DNA of 64,000 bases from Desulfosporosinus sp. Tol-M. GTDB lineage: Bacteria > Bacillota > Desulfitobacteriia > Desulfitobacteriales > Desulfitobacteriaceae. The stretch covers positions 67,761 to 131,760 of the forward strand of contig JQID01000123.1 of assembly GCA_000770645.1 (NCBI GenBank). The letters run 5' to 3'. Below are positions 1 through 7,741 of this stretch, piece by piece. The position numbers and the translations under genes were made by a program. The notes under the pieces are model-generated. The model was not told the DNA's origin. It searched no databases and worked only from the letters and a program-made list of their open reading frames with translations. Position 1 is the first letter of the stretch. Every line of letters starts with the position of its first letter.

Positions 1-197
1 AGTGCGTACCCAAAAAGAGGTAGAAAAGCCTGTACTCATCCAGGCGAAAAACTCTTTTCGGAGACGATAGTGCATCCAGTCTCTGGTACAGACCATGCGG
101 GGAGGCTGTATTGATAAACTGGTCCGTTAATAGATATAATGACCATTAAGAAGCTTAGATAATAGAAGTTGTGGGATAAAGAAAGGATTAGATAATA

Positions 198-554
198 ATG
201 CTTAAAAAGTATGTATTCTACATCATACGTTGGCAATGCAGTACACCGATTTTAGCGCTATGTATGTATTATATGAATTTTAATATTACGATCAAAACTA
301 TAGTTGCAAATTTTATAGGTGCACTAATATTCTTCTGGGTCGATAGATATATATTTAAAAATAATGTCTATTATCCACTCTGGGAAATTCAGGAAAAAAT
401 AAAATGCGTTGATTGTGGTCAGGTTTCAAAGGGCTTTAGATTAGTTAAAACGACAAATTACGATAAAACACAAGATAAAAACCCAGAGTTTAGGTGCGAG
501 GAATGTTCTCAAAATAAGTTGCATGAATTAAAGGAAAGGGGAATTAAATATTAG
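198..554 (+). CDS. hypothetical membrane protein with C-terminal zinc-ribbon-like CxxC...CxxC segment
   Basis: ORF of 118 aa; hydrophobic N-terminal half followed by CVDCGQ...CEEC. Confidence 0.6.
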   Translation: MLKKYVFYIIRWQCSTPILALCMYYMNFNITIKTIVANFIGALIFFWVDRYIFKNNVYYPLWEIQEKIKCVDCGQVSKGFRLVKTTNYDKTQDKNPEFRCEECSQNKLHELKERGIKY

Positions 555-564
555 AATAAATTTA

Positions 565-1698
565 TTATGGGTAAATGGTTGTCATTGGTGCAACAGCAGG
601 TTGTTCTTCAAAAGCAAGGATCCTTTGGAGTATGGAATTCAGCTTCTTTTCAATATCAGAGAAGTTCATGGCTGGCACATAATATGTTTCGAGTAAATCA
701 TGGGTTGCCTTCGCTTTTTCCGAATGCTTCCGTGCTCGCGTAATATGCTGGTTTACCCGATGTTGACAATCTTGGAGCTCCCCTCCGCAGTCTTCCATGA
801 GTTGAGCCACATTAAGGCTCTGCTCGAAATTTAACGTAATAATTTTCCCATCAAACTTCGGAGTGTAGGAATAGGGCTCAGAGTTAATAACGAAAGCAAT
901 CCGAGGTTCCGGAAGGATGATGAGATCCAGCATTGCAGGATCAAGGGTATTGTGATAGTACTGAACATCCAAGCCGTAAATCGATGCTCGCTCGGCTATT
1001 CGAGCAAGAAAGGTGGATTTACCAATCCCTGGTTGGCCTATTAGCATATAGAGCGTATCCGTATCATATAGCAGCGTATCGATGAATTCTGTTTTTCCTT
1101 GTGGTGTATGAGCCCATGCGAAGAGATGCCGTTCATTCCCTAGGGCTTTTGGCGCAGAAATAAAAATTTCTTTCTCAATCCGCAATGTCATCTGGTTAAT
1201 TTTGGTCCAATCCTGATAAGGTTTTGTGTAGGATTTCCATTCTTCTAAGGCGATCTTAGCTTCTTGTAAGGCAAAGTACGCCTTTTGAAAATAACCGTTT
1301 ATTTTTGCATTACAGGATATAATCTCTTGTTTGGACTGCTTGATCAGAGCTTCGTCCCAATATTCACCGAGATTAACGATTTCATCTACGGCACCCGGGT
1401 TTTTAGGATCCACGATATGGGGAGCTGTTCCATCTAATAAAGCAATCTTAAAATTTGGGATAACCACCCCGTCAATTGAGTTATTGTCTGAGGAACAACA
1501 ATGGTATTCGATATCGTAGCCGAGATCTAACATAGTTTGCCCAATCTTTTTCATAAACGTTGATTTACCTACACCCGGCCCCCCTTTGAGAACGAATATT
1601 TGGTTAGCATTTTGTTGAATCATGTAATGGTAGAATGAGTAAAACCCTTGAGAGGTAAGGGCACCGGGAAACATCTTTTTAATATGTGCATTGGACAT
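565..1698 (-). CDS. tandem P-loop ATPase-like protein (PRK06851-type)
   Basis: 377 aa with two Walker A motifs, GGPGVGKST near the N-terminus and GQPGIGKST in the middle. Confidence 0.8.
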   Translation of the reverse strand: MSNAHIKKMFPGALTSQGFYSFYHYMIQQNANQIFVLKGGPGVGKSTFMKKIGQTMLDLGYDIEYHCCSSDNNSIDGVVIPNFKIALLDGTAPHIVDPKNPGAVDEIVNLGEYWDEALIKQSKQEIISCNAKINGYFQKAYFALQEAKIALEEWKSYTKPYQDWTKINQMTLRIEKEIFISAPKALGNERHLFAWAHTPQGKTEFIDTLLYDTDTLYMLIGQPGIGKSTFLARIAERASIYGLDVQYYHNTLDPAMLDLIILPEPRIAFVINSEPYSYTPKFDGKIITLNFEQSLNVAQLMEDCGGELQDCQHRVNQHITRARKHSEKAKATHDLLETYYVPAMNFSDIEKKLNSILQRILAFEEQPAVAPMTTIYP

Positions 1699-1883
1699 TC
1701 AGAAAGTCCCCTTTCACTTAAAGCTCTGCATGCAATATTTATTCAGACATATATGTTTTCATTCTAAGCTGGAATTGTAAAAGTTCTGCCTCCAGCTAAG
1801 TGAATTAACAACCGAATCAGATTCGCATTATTATGATGCAAATATGATTCGGGACAAACTCTGATCCAAACAGACTTTTTGCA

Positions 1884-1935
1884 AGGGGAATGCTAAACCC
1901 CACTGCAAATATGCAGTGGGGTTTAGCATTCCCCT
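1884..1935. repeat. perfect 24-bp inverted repeat with 4-nt loop
   Basis: aggggaatgctaaaccccactgca-aata-tgcagtggggtttagcattcccct read directly. Confidence 0.9.
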
Positions 1936-2048
1936 ATGAAGAACTTTAGACAAATTGACTGGCGATAATCCGTTGACAGTTGCTTTTTGACGGTTAAAAT
2001 AGCAATGTCAGCAGATTGATACTCAAATGGTATGACAGTAAGCGAAAC

Positions 2049-2064
2049 GGGCATGATATTTGCA
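2049..2064 (+). promoter_or_regulatory. putative sigma-54 (-24/-12) promoter
   Basis: GGGCATGATATTTGCA matches TGGCAYRNNNNTTGCW at all but the first base; about 220 bp upstream of adenine deaminase. Confidence 0.55.
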
Positions 2065-2076
2065 TAAAAAAGCGAT

Positions 2077-2123
2077 TAGCGGTAGATTTTCAGTTTATCA
2101 TAGCGGTAAATTGTCAGTTTATC
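2077..2123. repeat. two direct repeats TAGCGGTARATTKTCAGTTTATC, 24-bp period
   Basis: tagcggtagattttcagtttatc (2077-2099) and tagcggtaaattgtcagtttatc (2101-2123). Confidence 0.8.
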
Positions 2124-2284
2124 GATAGTTGAGGTTTAAGTATCTAGTAACTTAGTCATTTAGAGGAGAAAGTAGGTGAACAGTTGACAACTAATTGCGG
2201 ATGTAAGGATGGCTCAGGGGAGGAAGTGGCTCGTGAGCCTATGGGTGTGTTCTCAGTTCCTGGTAAACAAACATAATTTGGGAG

Positions 2285-4039
2285 ATGACAAAAGTGTTGA
2301 ATACCAGAGAAGGCCTTATCAAGGTAGCCTTAGGTAGAATATTTCCCGAGCTTATTATCCGGAATATCCACTTAGTTAATGTATATTCAGGCGAAATTCT
2401 GAGGGGACAGGAAGTAGCTGTTTGGCAGGGCCGAATTGCATACGTGGGTCCTGGGGCAAAAATTGGACCGTCAACAGAGGTCGTTGACGGTAAGGGGATG
2501 TACCTTTTACCGGGGTTTATTGATGTTCACGGCCACGCTGATTTTATTTCCAATCCTCTGGCTTTGGCTAAAAAGATCTTACCTACGGGAACTACTGGTA
2601 TGCTTACAGATAGCCATGATATTTGTGGGGCCTTAGGACCTAAAGGTTTGAAACTTATGTTAGACGCCACTGCGGACATTCCGTTCCGTTATTACCTGGC
2701 TGCGCCGGCGGTCTTCCCACCCTTACCTGAATTTGAAGGCGAGGATGTTTTTACTCAGGATGTAGTAGCGTCGTTTCTTGCAAATCCCAGGGTTCTGGCT
2801 GTAAGTGAAGTAACGTGTTGGGGCAGGCTCATGGAACTGGAACGGGAGTTTATTGCCAAACTGGTTTATGCTCGGGAACAAGGGAAACGGATTGAGGGTC
2901 ATATGGCCGGATGTTCCCATGAAAAGCTTAATGCCTTGATATCCTGTGGTTTCACATCCTGCCACGAAAGTGTTACAGCTGCGGAAGCTTTAGATCGCCT
3001 CAGGTTGGGTTTGTATACGATCCTCAGGCATGGTTCAATCCGCGCTGACTTGGAACCTTTATCAGAATTGATTACCAAAAATCCTCATCTCGACACCAGC
3101 AGGGTAATGCTCAGTCCTGACTGGTTCAGTCCTCAGGACGTTTTAAAATACGGATATTTGAATTATTTAGTTTCTGAGGCGGTGAAATTTGGGATTCCAT
3201 CTCTGAAAGCTATTCAAATGGTTACGATCAATCCCGCAACTTATTTAGGGCTAGATAATGATATTGGCGGCATTGCCCCAGGACGTTTAGCAGATATGCT
3301 TTTGGTAGAAGACCTCGAAAATCCTTTACCGGAGACCATATGGGTCGGAGGTAAAGCAGTCGCCCATAAAGGTGAATTAACAACTGATATCCCCATGTTT
3401 CCTGAAGTCAGGGCACAGGATTGGCGGGAAGGTAGAATACCCCGAACGCCTGTTAAACCTGAGGACTTTTCGATCAAATCAGTGGGGGATACGGCAGAAA
3501 TTCCATGTATCAAGATGATTAGTAAGACCATTACGCAACCTGTAAATCTTACTCTGCCGGTTCATAACGGTCAGGTAGAAATACAGGGAAGTCCCGATCT
3601 TTTGAAAATATCTTTGTGGTCGGCAGACGGGAATTCTTGGCTAACAGGACTGCTCACAGGTTTTGGTGCTGTGGTCGGGGGAATTGTTAGTAGTATTGCC
3701 CATGAGACTCATTCCCCCATGGCGGTAGGTAACAATGAGCAGGATATGGCTTTAGCGGCTAACCGCATGTTGGAGTTGGGCGGCGGAATCGTTATCTATG
3801 AAGCCGGTCAACTTGTTACAGAGTTACCTATGAAGATTGGTGGGGTTTTATCCACTGCTGATTTAGAAGAGTTAGCACAGGACATAACAAAGCTGAATAC
3901 GTTCTTACAAGAAAAAGGTTGTCCATGGGATGATCCGATTTTTGGACTGGGCTTTTTAGGCTTTACTGGTTTACCGTATGTGCGCATTACCCAAAAGGGT
4001 ATTGTAGATATCCGACAAAAGAAGGTTATTTTCACTTAA
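2285..4039 (+). CDS. ade: adenine deaminase
   Basis: 584 aa; amidohydrolase HGHAD motif, EGHMAG, SCHESVTAAEALDRLRLGL; C-terminal adenine deaminase domain. Confidence 0.88.
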   Translation: MTKVLNTREGLIKVALGRIFPELIIRNIHLVNVYSGEILRGQEVAVWQGRIAYVGPGAKIGPSTEVVDGKGMYLLPGFIDVHGHADFISNPLALAKKILPTGTTGMLTDSHDICGALGPKGLKLMLDATADIPFRYYLAAPAVFPPLPEFEGEDVFTQDVVASFLANPRVLAVSEVTCWGRLMELEREFIAKLVYAREQGKRIEGHMAGCSHEKLNALISCGFTSCHESVTAAEALDRLRLGLYTILRHGSIRADLEPLSELITKNPHLDTSRVMLSPDWFSPQDVLKYGYLNYLVSEAVKFGIPSLKAIQMVTINPATYLGLDNDIGGIAPGRLADMLLVEDLENPLPETIWVGGKAVAHKGELTTDIPMFPEVRAQDWREGRIPRTPVKPEDFSIKSVGDTAEIPCIKMISKTITQPVNLTLPVHNGQVEIQGSPDLLKISLWSADGNSWLTGLLTGFGAVVGGIVSSIAHETHSPMAVGNNEQDMALAANRMLELGGGIVIYEAGQLVTELPMKIGGVLSTADLEELAQDITKLNTFLQEKGCPWDDPIFGLGFLGFTGLPYVRITQKGIVDIRQKKVIFT

Positions 4040-4115
4040 AAATTTTGAAGTTGACCAGGGTATTGTTATCGAACAGGGGTAAGGGTTCTACCATGGAAAG
4101 AATAACCTAATCCAC

Positions 4116-4144
4116 TTGACAGGCAATTTAAGACAATCTATAAT
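4116..4144 (+). promoter_or_regulatory. consensus sigma-70/sigma-A promoter
   Basis: TTGACA (4116-4121), 17 bp spacer, TATAAT (4139-4144). Confidence 0.8.
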
Positions 4145-4246
4145 GAAAAAAGGCGTCCGGTCTGGCAGGGCAAGTAAACCGCGAAATAAGCGGCCGACCT
4201 TAAGTTTTAGGTAGTAAAGTTAAAAAGTTATAAGGAGGAAATTATA

Positions 4247-5317
4247 ATGGGTATACCTTCAAAGATTGACACATGGCAAATGGTTGAACCCGGTAAATTA
4301 CTGAAGACGAGCATTGACGTTCCGGAACTGCAGCCGGGTGAAGCGTTGGTGAAAGTCGCAGCTTGCGGCGTTTGCCACACTGACGTTGGCTATTTTTATG
4401 ATGGCGTACCAACCGTCAACAAACCCCCTCTGACCCTCGGACACGAGATCAGCGGTACGGTTGTTGCAGGACCAGACAATCTGGTCGGCAAGGAAGTTAT
4501 TATTCCGGCAGTCATGGGCTGCAATAAATGTGCAATCTGCGCTTCCGGCAGGGGCAACCGTTGCTTGGCGCAGAAAATGCCCGGCAACAGCCTGGGCATG
4601 TACGGCGGCTTCTCTAGCCATATCCCTGTTCCCGCAGAGGACCTTTGCTTAGTCGGAGACAGAAAAGGCATGCCTTTGGAGTGGCTGGCTGTAGTGGCGG
4701 ATGCGATTACCTCCCCCTACCAGGCGTTAGTTAAAGCCGGTGTTAAGGAAGGGGATCTTGTAATGATAACCGGCGCAACGGGCGGAGTCGGCAGCTACTT
4801 GACCCAGCTTGCAGGCGCTATGGGCGCAAAGGCGGTAGTAGCCATTGCCCGCAACCAGGAAAAGCTGGAGCGTTCTTTAAGCTTCGGCGCAACCTGTGCA
4901 ATCAGCACGCAGGACAAAGACATGAAAGCCATTACTGCAGAATTCCGTGCCTACTGCAAGGCTAATGGTCTGCCTCACAACGTAGGGTGGAAAATCTTCG
5001 AGTCCACCGGGACAAAAATGGGCCAGGAAATTGCCCTGAATTTCCTTTCCTTTGTGGGCAAAATGATGGTTGTCGGATTCGGCATGCAGAAAATTGAATA
5101 CATGATCTCCAAGCTGATGGCCTTTGACGCCGAAATCGAAGGGACATGGGGCTGCCTGCCCAAGTACTACCCCGAAGTCCTGAAAATGGTCTTGGATGGA
5201 AAAATCAAGGTTGAACCATTCGTAGACGTACGGCCGATGAGCCAGATCGCCACCGCTTTCGAAGAGACTCATGCCGGCAAATTAATGAAGAGAATTGTTT
5301 TAACTCCTGATTTCTAA
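4247..5317 (+). CDS. had: zinc-type alcohol dehydrogenase, 6-hydroxycyclohex-1-ene-1-carbonyl-CoA dehydrogenase-like
   Basis: 356 aa; MDR family GHEISGTV, CGVCHTD, structural Zn Cys cluster CNKCAICASGRGNRC; N-terminus resembles Had of anaerobic benzoyl-CoA pathways; RBS aaggagg upstream. Confidence 0.7.
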   Translation: MGIPSKIDTWQMVEPGKLLKTSIDVPELQPGEALVKVAACGVCHTDVGYFYDGVPTVNKPPLTLGHEISGTVVAGPDNLVGKEVIIPAVMGCNKCAICASGRGNRCLAQKMPGNSLGMYGGFSSHIPVPAEDLCLVGDRKGMPLEWLAVVADAITSPYQALVKAGVKEGDLVMITGATGGVGSYLTQLAGAMGAKAVVAIARNQEKLERSLSFGATCAISTQDKDMKAITAEFRAYCKANGLPHNVGWKIFESTGTKMGQEIALNFLSFVGKMMVVGFGMQKIEYMISKLMAFDAEIEGTWGCLPKYYPEVLKMVLDGKIKVEPFVDVRPMSQIATAFEETHAGKLMKRIVLTPDF

Positions 5318-5332
5318 GATTAACTGAAGAAT

Positions 5333-5364
5333 AAAAAGGGGGTTTTGCAAAAGACCTCCTTTTT
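5333..5364 (+). terminator. Rho-independent-like terminator after had-like gene
   Basis: aaaaaggggg / cctccttttt hairpin, 10 bp with one GU, ending in a T-run. Confidence 0.75.
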
Positions 5365-5404
5365 GCACTTATTTTTAATACTTTAATTTATAATAAATAG
5401 ACAT

Positions 5405-5503
5405 CTATGCCGCTGAAGCTGCCAGTTCCTCAAAATGTGTTTCCACGCACCGATAATATTGGTTTTTGCGGGGGATTCGGGCTGTATAAACGTCAGGGTT
5501 CAT
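5405..5503 (-). pseudogene. N-terminal fragment of an IS91-like transposase
   Basis: minus-strand translation MNPDVYTARIPRKNQYYRCVETHFEELAASAA*, resembling the xxYxPRxPxxSxYYQCVEDHFE start of IS91-family transposases; no remaining transposase. Confidence 0.45.
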
Positions 5504-5530
5504 AATGCAGGCAGGTATCATATGCCACCA

Positions 5531-5562
5531 CCCTTAAATAGAACATGTGTTCCGTTTAAGGG
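5531..5562. repeat. nested inverted repeat cccttaaa-ta-gaaca-tg-tgttc-cg-tttaaggg
   Basis: read directly; 8 bp outer and 5 bp inner arms. Confidence 0.8.
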
Positions 5563-5763
5563 TACCGTATATTAACGGGAAAATCATGAACTTACGGGTT
5601 ACAAGCCGACCCCGACTAGTTTATAATAATGAAGCGCACTATAGCCAACAAAGTAATAATGAAAGCTGCTGTATTTTATGGGTGAACCGTGCTCAGGGCG
5701 ACTTTCCATTTAAACATATTTTCTATACTCTATACTCCTTTCCTCGGGAGGATTAGGATGCTA

Positions 5764-5793
5764 ACAAACTCGTGTTGACTAACGCGAGTTTGT
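5764..5793. repeat. 9-bp perfect hairpin acaaactcg/cgagtttgt
   Basis: read directly, upstream of the amidohydrolase. Confidence 0.75.
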
Positions 5794-5880
5794 AACGTTT
5801 CAGTATTGTTTTAGCGTTAACAACCTGGAGAAGGTCTGCGCTTCTAAATGATCTTGTATAATGAAAGGAGATGGAAACAT

Positions 5881-6735
5881 TTGACACTTGAAATTGCGGA
5901 CCAAAAATCCCCTAAGCTGCGGGTCGATTTTCATGTGCATCTGGGGTTATATACCTCTTACCAGCCGTGGGTAACTGAGTGGTTGAAGCAAGCTCATCCG
6001 GTAGGGTTTGAGGACTATATTAAGCATTATAATGACCCGGGAGCTTTTGAAGAACTGTTAACGTCAGAAGGAGTTGATTATGCCTGCGTGCTTGCAGAGT
6101 TGAGTCCTATTACTACGGGGGTCTGCACGAATGAGCAAGTGAGAGACTTCTGTCGGGGTCGGTCGAGGCTGGTACCATTTTGTGACGTTAATCCTTATAT
6201 TTTCTCTAACTTGGGTGACGAACTGCGCCACAAAGTTGAAGATGAGGGTTTCCGGGGGTTAAAATTGTATCCCACCTACCAACATTACTACCTCAACGAT
6301 CAGAGAATCTACCCGCTCTACCAAGCTGCCCAGGATTTAGGCATTCCCATCCTGATTCATACCGGATCATCAATTTTTCGGGGTTCTCGCCTAAAGTATG
6401 GAGATCCGCTGCACTTGGATGATGTGGCGGTAGATTTCCCGAATTTAAATCTGGTTATGGCTCACTCGGGTCGGGGGTTCTGGTACGACAGGGCTTTCTT
6501 TCTCTCTAAACTGCACGCTAATGTCTATATGGAGCTGGCCGGTCTTCCTCCGGCCAAACTGTTGACCTATTTTCCTGAACTTGCTCGCAACACGGCTAAA
6601 GTCATTTTTGGCAGCGATTGGCCGGGTATGTCCAGGATCAAGCACAATATGGAAGCTATCCGTAAGTTACCGTTACCGGCGGAGGGTGTAGAAAATATTC
6701 TTGGTGGTAATGCGCTTAGGTTGTTGCGTCTGTAG
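5881..6735 (+). CDS. amidohydrolase family (TIM-barrel) protein
   Basis: VDFHVHLG, LIHTGSS, VMAHSGRG, FGSDWPG; ORF track starts at 5848 but an AAAGGAG RBS precedes TTG at 5881. Confidence 0.8.
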   Translation: MTLEIADQKSPKLRVDFHVHLGLYTSYQPWVTEWLKQAHPVGFEDYIKHYNDPGAFEELLTSEGVDYACVLAELSPITTGVCTNEQVRDFCRGRSRLVPFCDVNPYIFSNLGDELRHKVEDEGFRGLKLYPTYQHYYLNDQRIYPLYQAAQDLGIPILIHTGSSIFRGSRLKYGDPLHLDDVAVDFPNLNLVMAHSGRGFWYDRAFFLSKLHANVYMELAGLPPAKLLTYFPELARNTAKVIFGSDWPGMSRIKHNMEAIRKLPLPAEGVENILGGNALRLLRL

Positions 6736-6828
6736 TTCCGTTTACTTCTGGAACAAGATGTGGTAATAATAAATAGGCGGCAGCTATACGGGCAATAAGG
6801 TATATATGCTTAAAATAAGGGGATTGAG

Positions 6829-7668
6829 GTGGATTTCGGGAATATGGCAACAATAGAGGAGAAGGTCCATGGAGAGGCTGCCTTGCCCCATAAATTGATC
6901 CATTGGATGGGTAAGGAGGTATTTCTTTATCGGGAAGTAACGTCAACCAACAGGGTGGCTCAACTATTGGCTCGCTCCGGAGCTTCAGAAGGTACCATCG
7001 TACTGAGCAGGACGCAAACTTCCGGCCTGGGAAGGTTGCAACGCCAGTGGGTGTGTCCGGCAGGCCAGGGCATTTTGCTGTCTATGGTCTTAAGGCCTGA
7101 AATCGATAGGCAGTTAATTCCTCAGCTCACACTCCTATGTGGGGTGGTCGTTGCCGAAACTATTAAAAAAACGACAGGCTGTGCAGCGGGAATTAAATGG
7201 CCCAATGACATAGTCATACGTGGCAAAAAGGTCTGCGGCATACTCGCCCAAAGTAGTTTTACTGAAAATGCTCTCGAATACGTCATTATGGGGGTTGGCA
7301 TTAATGTTAATCTCGATGCCCATCAACTTCCTCCAGATTGCCGGGAATCGAGTACTTCACTGAGGATGGAATTAGGACAAAATGTTTCGCGTTGGAAAGT
7401 ACTGCAGCAGTTTATTAGCTCTTGGGAGGGGCACTATCAGAGTTTTCTGCACGGAGGACATTCCTATCTTCGAATGAAATGGATCGATAACAATGTAACC
7501 TTGGGTAGGGATGTATCCATCAATAGGGATAGTGGTCCTGAGCAGGGACGGGCAGTAGATATCAGCGCAAGAGGAGGGCTGATCGTCGGTTTCCCTGACG
7601 GCTCGATGGAGGAGTTTATGGCGGAAGACCTGAGTCTGGGTAGAAATCATTATGCCAGGGATTCGTAA
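6829..7668 (+). CDS. birA: biotin--[acetyl-CoA-carboxylase] ligase (no N-terminal HTH)
   Basis: 279 aa; STNRVAQ, RTQTSGLGRLQRQW, KWPNDI, GVGINVN. Confidence 0.85.
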   Translation: MDFGNMATIEEKVHGEAALPHKLIHWMGKEVFLYREVTSTNRVAQLLARSGASEGTIVLSRTQTSGLGRLQRQWVCPAGQGILLSMVLRPEIDRQLIPQLTLLCGVVVAETIKKTTGCAAGIKWPNDIVIRGKKVCGILAQSSFTENALEYVIMGVGINVNLDAHQLPPDCRESSTSLRMELGQNVSRWKVLQQFISSWEGHYQSFLHGGHSYLRMKWIDNNVTLGRDVSINRDSGPEQGRAVDISARGGLIVGFPDGSMEEFMAEDLSLGRNHYARDS

Positions 7669-7741
7669 GTTGTTATTCCGCTGGGGGCACTTGGGGATAT
7701 TTCAGCGGAAATTGTCATGACCTACAGAAGGAAGAAGTAAA

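Noticed and set aside
36-236. 66-aa minus-strand ORF at the left edge
   Set aside because: Compositionally non-protein-like, overlaps the 198-554 gene start, no RBS seen.
4298-5272. Several long ORFs antisense or out of frame to the had-like gene (4298-4621, 4396-4671, 4877-5272, 4962-5147)
   Set aside because: They overlap a clearly coding, GC-biased dehydrogenase gene; no recognisable domains or RBS.
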